Shown here piece after piece: positions 1 through 13,200 of a DNA stretch of 64,000 bases. Under the pieces are notes generated by a model. That model ran no database searches and was not told the DNA's origin. It saw only the letters and a program-made list of their open reading frames with translations. The DNA comes from Zygnema cylindricum (Eukaryota; Streptophyta; Zygnematophyceae; Zygnematales; Zygnemataceae): positions 231,848 through 295,847 of the forward strand of contig JBBHKE010001969.1 in NCBI GenBank assembly GCA_037447655.1, in the 5' to 3' direction. Position 1 is the stretch's first letter. The number at the start of each line of letters is the position of its first letter. The translations under genes and the position numbers were made by a program.

Positions 1-158
1 TAGCCTAGGTAGCCATGGCTCTAGCTTCCTCTCCAATTTCTCAGTGACTGCGACAAGTTTGAGAGTTGGAGAGAGAAGTTAGAGGTAGGCTGCCTCGACT
101 TCTTTCTATATTTCTATTCAGACCTAGAAAATACTTTAAAAGACCATTAATTTCTACA
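1..158 (-). mobile_element. 5' end of a minus-strand copia LTR, cut by the window edge
   Basis: Read on the minus strand this begins TGTAGAAATTAATGG, as do the LTRs at 59132 and (degenerate) 40282, and continues with the TATTTTCTAGGTCTGA block. It holds the conserved CTTGTCGCAGTCACTGA core flanked by complementary arms. The rest of the LTR lies outside the window, so I cannot tell a solo LTR from a full element. Confidence 0.8.
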
Positions 159-2380
159 GATTTAATATGACAACATAAGCTACTATTTGCATATATTTTG
201 TAAAGATTTTTTGGAAAACGCGACTATAAAAGCGTAAAATCATTTAATTGAAGTAGAGCCGGATTATAATCTGGGGGTGGGTGGACACTAACTAATAAGT
301 ACTATAATGCTATGTGTTTGTATGACAACTCTAAGAGAACTACAGTTCCAATTGAAAAATATAAGATTTAGAGTTCGTACTTACGAAAGGTACAAACTTT
401 AGTGCAAAACCGCAATTAGAATGTTATATCGCCTCCGGAACAGTCCACCTGTAATGGTACACCGCTCACCGTTATTAGTGTTAATAACACTAACTTTTGA
501 CGCGGCTTTTTGTGGCTCGAGATCTTAAATTAGTGGCAATAACATAAAAATGGAATTAACGCCAATACAGAAAGTTTTCATTGTGTTAACCACTTTATAT
601 TATGTACCTATAAATTACCGTCATGTACGACAAATCTGTTTTGTACAGAACGTCCATGTGATGTCCCATTTTTACAATGTTTAAATGAGTTTGGCATGCA
701 AAAAAACTTTCAATACCTGTTAGCCCGCCGAAAATTGCGTGAACATTACTTGATATAAAGCATGAAATAATGGAAAGTAACCTGAAATACTGTTAAATTT
801 TGCTCTAGTTTGTACTGTTTTTTGCTAATTTTTTTTCTTCATGGATGACATCAATTTAAGGTGTCAGCTGAGACATTTGTCAAATTTCCATACTGACTTC
901 ATGTCAGTCCTATGTTATGTACTCTGTAAGAATTTCAGTATTTTAATGTACTTCAATGTTGCGTATCACTGTCACCGTTCGATGCTATTTTGTAAATTTC
1001 ATACTATGATCGGTACAACCCCGCCAATATTAGAATTGAAAACTCGCAACTCGTGAGCATATTTTTCAACCCAAAAACCATACAATAATGCATCAGCCAG
1101 CTGCTCATTGCATGGGACGTGGTTAAAATAGAAAGTATATATCTAACCATTCAAATTAGTACAATACCATAGAGATGCAGCTTGCATCCTATCGACACCT
1201 GATTGTCCCAGCATTTGATGAGGCAAATTGATTTGTACTTGGTGACAAAAAACTAATCATATCCAAAATCGAACCAATTCATTGACACCCTATCGGTTGG
1301 CGAGCCCGTCACATCTGTCCCGCCACCAATGTAAACAGTAACATACATAAACAGAATATACTCTGTAAGAAAAAATGGTTGTTCTTAACAGAACTACTGT
1401 TCTTTCATTGTCATTGTATTAGTTATTACCAATGCTCTTGATATGGTTGTTAATCTTATTGCTGTAACGACTGTCAAGGTTGTAACATGTCTTCTTGATT
1501 TAGTTTTCAATGTTAATGTTCTTGTTGATGTTGATCGTTATCTGCCAATGCTTTTTTCTTTTGGTGTTATCACCATAAAAATTATTCCTACTAGCACCAG
1601 TCGAGAGTATGTTGATCCAATTGCATATTTTCATGAGAAGAGTCCACACAGTACACAACCAACCTGATCTTGCCATCCCAATCAACAAGTAAATCTCTAT
1701 CAGCTGTACTAATCCCATCACAGTTGTTTTTCCCGTCTGTACACTAACTAGCATTACTAATACTAATCTCCTTTTTCTTGACCCTACTTTAAAATCATCC
1801 ACGTGGCTTGACCCGGATATGGAATTATGAACACAAACAATCAACATTTAATCATGGCACTAATAGCGATCCACGGTATAGCAGGACATCCTCAACAAGT
1901 CATGTCTGTTTCTTTGTCATTATTGTTCAGAAGCAGACACTGAAATATTTAACCAGGGGAAGAGAGACTGGGTACAGGAAAACATTGACATGGACTCGAA
2001 ATAGCTGATGGAACAAAGAATGGAAAGAGCGCCTCAACAATTCACGAGCTAAAAATTCTATGAGAGCTCATCAAAGAAACTAAAGGAAACGTACTGTACA
2101 ACAAAAATTAACTACGTACACAACCAAAAGATGTGCCGAACATCATTGAAACAAGAAATCAACATACTAAAAAATGCATCATAAAAATCTCACAACAGAC
2201 TATCAATTACCTGCCAGAATTGTGTTGAAAAATAGAACAAATACAAAGCTGACAAGTGTACCGTAAACTCCACGCTGTCCTACCATAAATCTCGGTTGAA
2301 GAAATCACAATGTCCAATAACCAAATGCCTATGAATGAACTTACCAATATTGAAGCTGATAAGCTAGAAACTAAAACGTG
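159..2380. other. Non-coding stretch, no gene recognised
   Basis: Moderately AT-rich DNA. The open frames at 841-1056, 1443-1667 and 1500-1847 show no family motif or splice context. The only structured feature I see is the single mariner-like inverted-repeat end near position 460. The last part may hold the 3' untranslated region of the minus-strand gene that ends at 2381. Confidence 0.5.
460..497 (+). repeat. One end of a mariner-like miniature element
   Basis: TA followed by CACCGCTCACCGTTATTAGTGTTAATA matches the terminal repeat of the complete copies at 2846, 6653, 11979 and 15463. I could not find the matching right end, so this is a truncated or decayed copy. Confidence 0.5.
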
Positions 2381-5300
2381 CTATTGCTTTTCGCAGGGAG
2401 TATCTCGTCCACAAGTGCAAAAAGACACCTTTGGACTGAACAAAAAATTGTTCGTCGGAGCATTTGCAGCAATACCCTCGAGCAAAGCATTGTCCTTGTC
2501 AATCCACTCCTTGACCTGCAAATTGTCGTTTCAAGCGTTAGTTTAACAAACAAGAAATGAACAAGAAAAATAATTGAAACCTGTACTAAAGAGCCAAGAA
2601 AAAGACAAAACCAGATATCCAGGTGTTCATCGGTTTTGCCAGGGCTCCCTGAAAGCATGCGTACATAGCTTCCCTTACGAGAACAAGTATTCAGACAAGA
2701 AGAAGCCCAGTATTCCAATCTCATAAGATAATTCTCTACCAACATTTAACGCCATTTTGAGGGCAAATCGATAAATTCATACCAGTTTTGGGTATATTCA
2801 CATTCAGTTAACTCAACATTAGGGAAAATTTCTTCAATATAACTACACCGTGAATCGTAATTAGCGTTAATGCTTTTTTCGTCTCTTAAAACATCTTTCT
2901 CCGTACACACATGTTGGATTGTGGATCTGACGGTTGCGATTAAAAGGTAATATTTTCAACTTACGAATGGCGGCCTTAAATTGAAAATCGGACAAGTGTG
3001 TACGGAGAAAAGATGTTTTCAGTGGCGAAAAAATTATTAGCGCTAATTACGGTGTACCCTATGATTTATAAGAATGCTGAATTGCTGGATCCATCACAAT
3101 ATAACACCTTCAGTAATAAAAGCAGCGACTCAAAGCAACACTGCTCATTGCTCGGAAGTGTTAAAACATTTCCGGGCAGTCAAAACGCATTTAACTTTGT
3201 CCTGGACCGTTGGATATTTTCTGATGCAAGAGATCAAAAAGCAACCATCTTATCTTCCAATCACAAAAAGTACTTCGACTGCCCAGAAAATGTTCAACAC
3301 TAAAAAATGACGGGTACTGTACCGTCAAACTGAGAAATGCCCAGAACAAGAGTTATAAATGTATTGTTGAGAAAAAATACATAACAATGACTCTCCCAAA
3401 ACTTGATTTGAATCAGCAAAACAGTTACCTCCATAAGCCTGCTCTCCAGTGCTCTCTCCACCTCCCGGGCATTTTCCACTTCACGTTCCAGAGATTCCAC
3501 CTGGAAAATTCATACCATGGATCAACAACCTCCTTTCCATGCTTTTCACGCAACAGTAACTCTGGAGTTCAACAGACTCATATGCTGCCAAAAAGATTGA
3601 AAAAAATTACCTGACCCCACCCGGGAAGTCCCTCGAGGAGAGATGCTTTGTCCAAATTTAAGTCTGTTGCGATTTGAAAGACGTGACCAACAGCACGAAC
3701 AGCCCCAGTTGGCGATAACTTGTCATTACTTCCTTTGTGGTCCTTGCTTTCCTCGGTCCTCATCTGTAGTTCCTGCTCGAATTACAGCCGCAACGTCATG
3801 TCACGGTACTGATTTTACTGGTCCAAACTGCTTCCTTTGCAAGACCCTTACAACAGAATTCCTTCTTGGGGACATGCAAGGCCCATCCATGGCATTTTAA
3901 TCTATTTAGATTTATTTACCTCGCATCTAGCTTTTTTTCACTCGATTTTGTGCTATAGATAATAAAGAATAGAACCTGGTAGTTCCTGCAGGTAGCTTCC
4001 GCAATTAGAATTAGACCAACAGGGTACCACACATAGACAGGTGAGCTTGGTGAACCAGAGGTTTAACAACAGGAACGGAAAGGAGCTTATTAAACAAACC
4101 TATAAACCAGTTCCGGTTTTTATTTCTGATTATACTGTTGCCAAATTTTGCAGAGGAAACACACGTGCAAGACCTCTGTGTCTAGTTTCTCAGTAGAACA
4201 CAACTTAGGCAAATGGAAATTTTTAACCACAAGCAAAGATGGGATGGGTACAGTTTTGAGATCTTTTCTTTACACTCAATAACCGAAATTACATAGAGCA
4301 TGTTCTGGTACAAAAAAGACCGTACAAGCAATATTTTACCCACCATGGGCCATAGACACATAAACACAACCTTTTTCTACGACAAAGAGGCATAAAGACA
4401 TATAACTCACAAAAACTATTACTCTGAAATGCGAAACATTTCCTCACTTGTATCTGTCACTGAGAATACATCACATTTGAATGTTACTGCATGTTGGCAA
4501 AAACTTAACAATGTCTACCAGCTAAAACAGCATAAATGAGTACTCTTCTGTGATGACAAACATGTGAGAGTAGAAGTTATAAACCCACCTCCTCTAACCG
4601 CTGTTGCAGCAGGAGGCTCAAGCTGAGACCTGCCGCAAAGCCCACCTCCTCCTGTGAACTCTTTCCCACTTCTGTTAATGGATTTCCACTGATATTGATC
4701 GATTGTCCAATTTCTGATGTACAAACCAACTTATCTTGCTTCACCTTCTCAACTCGCGATGAAATCAACTCCTCTTTCCCACGCCAACTAACTTCAGTAG
4801 ACTTTCCATCAAATGCAGATTGCTCTCCCAAAGCCGAAACGCTTCCCTTCTTTGACGTCTGTGATGATAAACTCTTTGCACTCTTAATAGCCCCTTCCGG
4901 ATTTTTGTTGGCCTCCATTTTCCCATCAGTTGCTTTGACTTTGATGTCAGTTCCACTTCCACCAGCTGGCTTGCTAACTATCGCCTTTGACTGCTCCAAG
5001 GCAGGCACACTAGAACTGTTCATAACGGCAATGCCTTCTTCCCGACTGTTAAGAACAGACTGCTTGTCTACTGCAGAAACACTGGGAGCTGCCTTTGAGG
5101 GCATTGATGGCCTTGTATTCACTGCAATTGCTTTTTCAACATTAGATCCCACCGAGTCATCGGACTGTTTTTCAAGCATTTGTGTGACTTCTGGACTAGA
5201 TACAACAGCAGACTCGTTTGACCTAAGACCAGGCTCTGTTCTCTCCAATTCATGAGCTGCTTGTCCGCACAATAACCTTTTAGACCTCTTCGTCTTTTCT

Positions 5301-5787
5301 TTCACATCCTGCGCCAAATGTTTTGCCTTGGTCTCCCGTTCATCCTTCGCCTTCTTGCCTTCCAAGCCATGGATCTTCTCCTGAACTTCCTCCTTACTCT
5401 CCAACTCATTGCTTCTTTCGTGGCCGACATCTGCCCTTCCAATCGGGCACCCAGCCTCCTCTGTTGTTTTTCCATCTTTTCCTTTGCCCAATCGTGCACT
5501 CAGACTCTGTACTTTCTCCACCGTCTCCCGTTCGCGCCGGACCTTCAGGCTCTTCCTCTTCTGCTCTTTCTGCTGGCAGCATCCCCCATCGGCTCAGGTT
5601 CAGATTTGATGCCAGCTTTTGGCAGTGCCAAGCCCTCCCTCAGCTCCCCACGGCCTGCGCAGAGGCATGCGCATGCAGACAAGAGAATCACTGCGGCGAT
5701 TGAGACTGTTGGGGGAGAGCCCGGCCTGACAACAGGCACAAGAAGAGATATACGGACACAATGTATGCCTATGGGGATGTCCCTCAC
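2381..5787 (-). CDS. Unrecognised single-pass membrane protein with coiled-coil C-terminal part (5 exons)
   Basis: Proposed exons on the minus strand: 5787-5652, 5592-4589, 3772-3611, 3500-3429 and 2515-2381, giving 502 codons plus TAG. Phases fit throughout (1, 0, 0, 0), and each intron has GT and AG ends. Residues 1-45 end in a hydrophobic stretch (TVSIAAVILLSACACLCAG), a likely signal anchor. It is followed by a Lys/Arg-rich, charged segment, then a Ser/Ala/Lys-rich region of low complexity to about residue 380, and short heptad-like helices (VESLEREVENAREVERALE). The end is Cys-rich (SFCTCGRDTPC). Exon 2 is certainly coding-like. The 59-bp first intron is the weakest part; it is needed to join the membrane helix to the KEQKRKSLKVRRERE frame. 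An alternative is that exon 2 belongs to a differently spliced upstream exon. No family is recognised and no function is proposed. The intron before the last exon contains a mariner-like miniature element at 2846-3054. Confidence 0.55.
2846..3054. mobile_element. Mariner-like MITE, copy A (intronic)
   Basis: 209 bp flanked by TA on both sides. The left end is CACCGTGAATCGTAATTAGCG and the right end is its approximate inverse (CGCTAATTACGGTG). The inverted similarity runs inward for about 75 bp (AAAACATCTTTCTCCGTACACAC against GTGTGTACGGAGAAAAGATG), so the element folds back on itself. It lies in the last intron of the gene ending at 2381. It has no coding capacity; the TA flanks suggest mobilisation by a Tc1/mariner transposase. 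Confidence 0.85.
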
Positions 5788-7294
5788 CAGTAAATCCTCA
5801 CAGTGGTCAGTGTCAAATTCTACAGCATTTTTGTTTAAACAAAACTACCATATAAAGAACCACATTATCGTGCACCGAACAAATGCGACCTTCCTCCCAT
5901 TAAGAATATCTAGAAGTGGTCTAATAAGTTAGTGCACACAATAAATAGTGAAGTCCAGTAGATTATGCTCAGTAAAAACAAAGCAGGTCTGACAAAGCTC
6001 AAAGTTGACGGCCATCAGTCTGCATAACTACAAAAAAATAAAATTGTACATTATACATTGCAGTCCTGACATCCTGGTGGCAGGTGAGTAAGCGAGACGT
6101 TTCTTTCAATAAACGAGACTTTCACTATTCAAAGAAAAACCTGTTGAAGGTACTTCAGTTCCACAACTTCATCACTTTTTCATGAGAATCACCACGAGAA
6201 AGCTCCCACAAAGCATGTATTGAATGCAAGACTACTTGACCATGGCAGCAATTCAATTTCGATGATTTTCATCTGCTGGAATAACAAAATGTCTAAGTAC
6301 AGTCAAGGAATCTCTTCAGTAATAACTCCGGGTCTGTGTTGGTCCCGTACGTTTCACAGTGGTTGACACAAATTCAAGCCAAATGATGTAAAATGGTACA
6401 TATACACCACATTCATGGCATTTCCACAACACTAACTTTGAAATGCACATAAAGAGGCTTCAACCCAAATAACATCGTTATCAACTACTATTTCTGTCAC
6501 CTTTTTGGCTTCTAGAAGTTCAGTCTGGTTCAGGTTTTCTATTCATTAACATCAGCTCCTGCAGGCGGGCAGACATACAACGAGCACTAGCTAGCCCAAA
6601 CAAGAGATTCTTATACTAACTGATCCACTGATTCAGTCACTACAACAAACTACACTGCCCATTCTTATTAGAGTTAATAACACTAATTCGGTAGCAACTT
6701 TTTCTGGCCGAAAATCATCAAATAATTTTAACAAGGCTATTTATGAAAATGAAGTACAATCCGCCACGTCTCCTTGCACTAAACTAGTGTTATATGTTCT
6801 AATTTTGCATTAACACTAATAAACCCTTACACTAATAACGATGGGCAATGTAATTCACACAAAGCTGTAAAATCCTTACCCTCAATTGTTATTTTTGTCC
6901 AGTTCTACTCAAACCAAAACTGCACTCAAATTGCTAATACTAAAAAAATGGCCCAGCATTTCCCACACCATTATGTTTTTCTACGTCTGATAGTATCCTA
7001 TAGAGTTCCGATAGGCCATGGTGTTTCATCTAGCACAAAGACCAACAGATGCTTAGCTGGGAAAGATAAGCGTCATTTTCTCACTTGTTAATGAAAGAAA
7101 ATGGATATACTGGATGACAACAAATCCATCGCATAATGCAAAACAGCCACAAATTCAAGCACACTAGAAGACCAGATACTGATAGGCTAGTGGTTCCATG
7201 GTTGCAACCACAGCCATCTGGACACTGCATGGCTTGACACAATGCTCACGATATATACATAGTGATCACACACTCTTTTACAGGAACAGGAAGG
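5788..7294. other. Intergenic region between the two minus-strand genes
   Basis: It should hold the 3' untranslated part of the NOT4 gene and the promoter and 5' leader of the gene starting at 5787. No convincing exon was seen. A small last NOT4 exon here cannot be excluded, because exon 12 ends at a good GT donor at 7316. It contains the MITE at 6653-6850. Confidence 0.5.
6653..6850. mobile_element. Mariner-like MITE, copy E
   Basis: 198 bp between TA dinucleotides, with ends CACTGCCCATTCTTATTAGAG and CTAATAACGATGGGCAATG, imperfect inverted repeats of the CACCGT family. It is non-coding and more diverged than copies A to C. Confidence 0.75.
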
Positions 7295-10200
7295 TCAGAA
7301 GCAAATAAACCTCACCTTTGCTCGAAATGGTATGTGTCTACTATCCCCATTTTGCAATTGTTCTCCAACTTCAAGACTGTCCCTGTCCCCTTTTTGAGGG
7401 CTTCTGTCACTACCATGCCCAGATTGGTGCTCATGTCCTCCCCCCTCACTGAGAACCTGAGACCTCTGTGCCTCCTGGATCCTGGAACTCAAGCCATCTC
7501 CTCTCCTTCCATCTGTCAACGAAGGAGAATCGTTATCCCACAAAACACGTTTCGCAAACCCGGGTGGCTTTACAATGTTTGCCCCTTCAGCAACCCCTAC
7601 CTCTGGAGTAGAAGCTCTGGGTGCTCTATTCAAAAGAGGCGAAGTAACCCTACTTGTTGGAGCAGAAAAAACTGTTTCCTCAGACTTTGTCCTACCATGC
7701 CCAACTCTAGACGGCTCTTGAGATGAGGCATTGGTGTCAGGGATATTTCCATGTGAATCTTGAACTGCAACCCAATTCGTGACTTTGTGAACACCAACTC
7801 CTGACCAGTCACTGGGTTCTATACTAAGCGATGAATTTGATGTAGAAGAGCTCATCTGACTATTGGGACCTACTTGTTGTCCAAGTTGTCCCACTTGCTG
7901 TCCTTGTTGTCCCACTTGTTGTGCAGAAATTGCACTCGGGGCTAACTCGACATTGCCAGCATATGACTCAATGCCAAACGGTGTACTAGTCTGCCCACCA
8001 ATCGGCAAAGAAGGAAATCCCGATGATAAAGACAAACTCCCTACGTGAGGATCACTCACACCAGGCATAAGTGATCGACTTTGAAATGGGCCAGGTTGGA
8101 AGTTTCGCAGAAATTGCAACCCGGGTATGGCATTCACATGTCCATTAGAATTCTGGTTTACGCCTACAGCACCAGACTGGACGACACCTCCCTGAGCTCC
8201 ATACAAGTGATTGCCAGGCTGACTAGTTAGTTGACTGCCCAATAGCTGTCCAGGAGAGTTTTGGGCAAAGAGAGGTCTGGTGGGAAACATGGGATCCAAT
8301 TGAGGACTTATCTGAGCAAAAGGCCCAGGAAACGTGCTAAACCCTGCAGGAGCATATGGGCTTGGAGGATAGGACCTCCCCGCTAAAGGTACACTGTAGT
8401 TCTGTGGCGGTGGGGGCAGATGATGCGCTGTTGCTTGGGGGGAGTACAACATTCCAGGTGGGAAAGAACCACCAGGTCCCACATTTGAATTGACATTAGG
8501 TGCCCCTGACAAAGACGACGGCCTTTGCCCAAAGAGCCAACCAATTGCAGGATTTTGTAAAGCTGAAGGAGGTCCAGCAGGCCGAGTCTCTGGAACTCCA
8601 CGTCCAACCGCCATAATAGCTGGATCAACAAACTCCAAATCTTCCAGAGAACTATCCACGACAGTTGTCAAAATACTCGACGATGTTGTAGAAGTAATTG
8701 TTGCAGGCGTTTCCTGGACCGAGGGAAGCAGAGAACTGGATGGAATTTCCGCTCCAACCAGAGGAGGAGCTCCTGCCCGCCACATACATGCCATGTACGA
8801 GTCAACAAACATAAGAAAGCGCGAGTTTCTCTTGTGAAACTCACCCCCAAGACTACCATCACCATGGTGGATCATCGTGGTGGTCATATGGGTCCTCATT
8901 GTGGTCTATATCATGTAGGGTTGTTCTTTCGCAAAAGTTCTTTTTAGTGCGTGTTTTTATGTTCTCTTGACAGGAAGATACAGTCATCACGAACTGCGAC
9001 AAAAAGAATGCAAAAATGATGCAAGGGACTTCATCAGCCAGAGAAAAGCCTAACTTACGGCAACTCCACTTTACAGGCAAGTTGCACATGGAAGAACTCG
9101 GCTTACCTTGAGGCTTTGAAAATCCTGGTGGCGCACTAAAACCAGAAGGCATGTTTGAAAGGCTTGTGGCAGGAATGGCAGGTGCTAGTAAAGGTGCAGA
9201 AAATCCAGGAGGTGCAGTGAGACCACAAGAAGCTGCAAGAAATAAAGGAGCCATTAGGGAGCATTCCCACCTGGAGCCCATAAATGGTTACAAAAACTTA
9301 ACATCCAGAACCTAGCATTTCATACTAACCAGCAAAAGAAATCACCTCACCTGCACTCTTCAAAGTAGGGGCTGGCGTTGCATTAGCCGCCTCAGAGACA
9401 GACTGGAGACCGAGGGGCTTCTGAAGAACAAATCCTGTCTTCTGCACCTCGCTCTTGCTAAAATAAGCAGACACCTCAAGATTTAAATTGCCAACTGAAA
9501 GAGTTTGAGGTTCACCAACTCCATCTGCGCAAGCATCCATCATACGGGCATGATAACCATTCTTTGATGTCCCTTCAAACGGGTATTTGCTGCTGAAAAG
9601 AGACTTTTCAGCAACTTTTTCAGCTTTCTCCTCAAAGTCATCTTGAAGTCGGGCGAATTGGAATCTTGATTGCTTAGCCGGAACAGAGGTTCTTGATGTG
9701 TTCGAGTTATGGCTCTGACCCACTTGCTGACTCGAAACAGCCTTAACCCTATCTGTCCCAACGCCACTAAACAACAATTTAGCCAAATCCCCAGGAGCAC
9801 CAAAAGGGCCATCGCTCCAAATGTCAAAATCAAGTCCCAAAATGTCTGCTATAACAGTTGAGTCATCTTTTCCTTTGACAACCGGGGTTGACGTTGTGCA
9901 AGTCAATTCGGTTAATGTCCCTCCCACTCCTCCACCTTCAGGACCATTCAGGGGCTTAACTGACGTGCCAACAAACTTGGTGTCATTGAATCTGAAAACA
10001 CCATGCTTTTCCAACCTATGCCTGTCGACATCATCTTCTGTGAAAAGCTGTGTTGAAGCCTCTCCATTCACATCATTCTTGTGAATATCTTTGCAAACCG
10101 TCAATGTAGCAGCATGCTCTGATTCCGTTGCTTGCATGTCCACTATCCCGTCATTGCCACCATTGTCTATCTCAGGAGCACCCAATAATCCATCAAGCTC

Positions 10201-13200
10201 GGTGGCAGGTGCAACAACCTGACCATCTACAAATGAATTTCCATCATCACTTTGAATAACTGATAATGAATCTTGCAAGGACCTATCTGCCCTAACAATC
10301 ACCTCCCCAGAATTTGTCCCAGACACTTCTGGACAACCTATATCATCATCCTCTACAGAGCTGAAGGCTTCTCTTCCTAAGTCATCAGCAATCTCCAACC
10401 CATCTAAGGGTTCACCTGTAGACTTTTGGGATGCCACCTGTTGTTCTACTTGGTCATCACTAGTAGATTCTCCGCTTCTCAATGATTCCTTGCCTTTTTC
10501 TTCTCCTGTGGAACTAGATAGGGTGACAAACTTTGAAGATCTTACACCAGCTCTCAGCTCTGACTTCTCGGCTATTGTTCTCAGCTGGACATTATTGGAA
10601 ACATGGAGGCCTCGAATAGCAGCAGCTGCGGCACTTCTGGCTGCACCGGCACTTGCAACAGCTGCAAAACTACTGGGCTTGGTTGTCTTTGTGACAGTCA
10701 CAGTGTCACTCACCGGGGCATTGCCACTTCCATTGCCTTCTTCAACCTCAGGCTGGGACACTAAGTTGTCAGTTGCAGGAGAGATCTTGTTTAAATTTGA
10801 GCTTTCTTCATCTAATCCAGATGGGGTTGATAAAGACACACTATTTGGTAAGTCTGGCCATGCCGTAGAAGGAGAAGTTTGGATTGATTGAGAGGACCCT
10901 CCTGAAAGAATGCCACCCGTGCTCGACAGTGTTTCATTATTTGTCAAAGTTGGCGATCCTCCATTGACAGTTAACAACCCTTGAGGAATTCCATGTGCGA
11001 CTACAACTTGCCTCGTCCGAATCTTAACCTGTTGTTGGGCTGCTAGTGAAGAACCTTGCTTCATACTTGAATCTACAAAACCCTGCCGTATAGGGGGAGA
11101 TGACCCCGGAGCCACGGAAACAGGAGCTGCTCCATCACTCAGGTGTCTACCAGTTGTAGAATTTGGGCTCGCAATTACTCCATTCGTCTGTCGGCCCATA
11201 GAAGACATTGGTGATGAGCTGCCTGGCGATGTGCTAAGGCTTAGAGCAGACACAATTGGAGGTGGATGAGCACTTGCTTGAATGACCCGTCCACTCAATA
11301 CTGCTGCACTGGGGCGATAAAGCCCCGGTGTTGCAGAATTTGGGGCAAGAGCCATTCCGTTACTAGTTGTAGTGCCAGTCACCGTGGACCCTCCTGGAGA
11401 TGGGCTTGGAATGGCTACTCCTGTAATTCGCAACTTTGTGGCAGGAACAATTGGGACCTTCATCTGAGCAGTCACTTTGGATGCTCCTGCCTTGGATCCC
11501 CTGAAAAAAAAACCACGTATGCATCAGACCAGCAAGAAAACAAGTCTATCTCTATCTCTATCTTGAAAACAACCAGACTGCAAAGACCTCCAGGTCTTTC
11601 CATCTTATATAACCAAAAGAGTCAATGTAGCACGGTATTTCCTGAGAACCAACCAGGACGAAGCAGGAGGTAGACCGCTGGTTCTTGGAGCAGTAACAGG
11701 CGTCGTAACTTTGGCTGAAAGCCCCAACTGAACTGAAGCCTGCAAAGGGGTTGGCTGTTGTGCATGAGAAGGCATGGCAGGAACATGGGAAACCTGCAAA
11801 ACATCTCCAAAGAGCCATTCAACAAGGTGAAACTCATGTATATGCTTTCCCAAAAAAATAAACATTGTCTGGATAATCCGCAAGAATGAACATCAAACCA
11901 GCCGAAACAACAGGAATTGGGAACAGGAATATCCTCAAAATCTTGCACAAGAAACCTTTGCAAAACGAATTTAAACTACACCGTGAATTGCTATTAGCGT
12001 CAATATTTTTTCGCCACTTTAATCAACTTTTCTCCCTGTACACATGTCCAATTTCTGTTTGGAGACCACCAATCAGAAGCTAAGATTCTTACCTTTCTAT
12101 CTCAGCCGTCGCATTTAATAGTCTGACAAGTGTGCACAGAGAAACGATGTTTTAAGTGGAAAAGAAAACATTGATGCTAATAGCAATTCACGGTGTACCA
12201 CAGTGAAGTCCTAACAAAACTTTTAGCAAAGTAGTTCCAATGCACAAGAGATCCTCGTACCGACAAAACAGTGGCTTCTGGAGGAGGAGGGAGGCCAGGT
12301 CCATTGCGCTTTGCCGGAGGATGAGTCAAGTCATGAAAGGTTTGGTGTTTGCTGCACATACTTACAACACAAAACCACAGGCTTGGCAATCAATACCAAC
12401 TGTCAAATATCTGACAAAGCATGTGGTAAAAGACAAGACAAAACACATTATAAAAGTGCAACAAACTGAAAACAGACATGTAAGTTTCACCTCCCGTACT
12501 TGGCAAGCATTTCTTCTTTGGTAAAGCTGTCTTCCTGTGTGCCGATCTCATGCAGATAAAGACAGTCGGGATTGTTGCAGGTCTGCAGCAACAACAGCTC
12601 TGCATCGTCAATCACCACTTTTGACCAGACCAAGGTCCAAATGTACGAAAACCATTGAAGACGCTGTATGTAGTTATCCCATACTCAAACCTTGACAATT
12701 AAGAAGTACAGCGAGATTGAGCACGCTTTCAAGAAGCCTGCAGCAAGGTCCAACCACCTCTGCAAGGTGAAAATGAGACCTATTACTTTAGGGCACATTA
12801 CCGCTGAAACTAATGGTGGAAGCCTACCACATTTTTCAGCCATGCATTGCAATACTTAGTTGTCCCGAAGCACGCCCTGCACGACAAAAGAAAACACAAC
12901 AGACAATGCCTCTTATCAATAACCATTATCCAGGAAGTGCTTTAAGCAAAAGAAGACGAGCCAATCAACATAATAAACGAGCAGTGGCAAGCTGTTCAAC
13001 GAGACCTGAAAGTGAAAGGGCACTGCAGAAATCCCTGAACCCTGGAATCAAATAACTTACCTCAACTGTTTCCCTTCCAACATACATCCATCCACAGCCT
13101 GAATGCATTTCAGGGCATCTTCCTCCTTCACGAAAGTAACATATCTGCAAATTCAAACCCATTCATTCAGAATCCAATCAACACGTCAACATACGAATAG

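Noticed and set aside
5545-5787. Complete 80-codon protein with a membrane helix
   Set aside because: The frame after the helix is arbitrary, and splicing at 5652 to 5592 gives agreement of phase with the long exon; I used only the first 45 codons.
8490-8837. Plus-strand frame opposite NOT4 exon 12
   Set aside because: Shadow of the low-complexity coding exon on the other strand; no start context, motif or splice sites. The same holds for 4695-5255, 5318-5932, 10490-10891 and 7863-8048.
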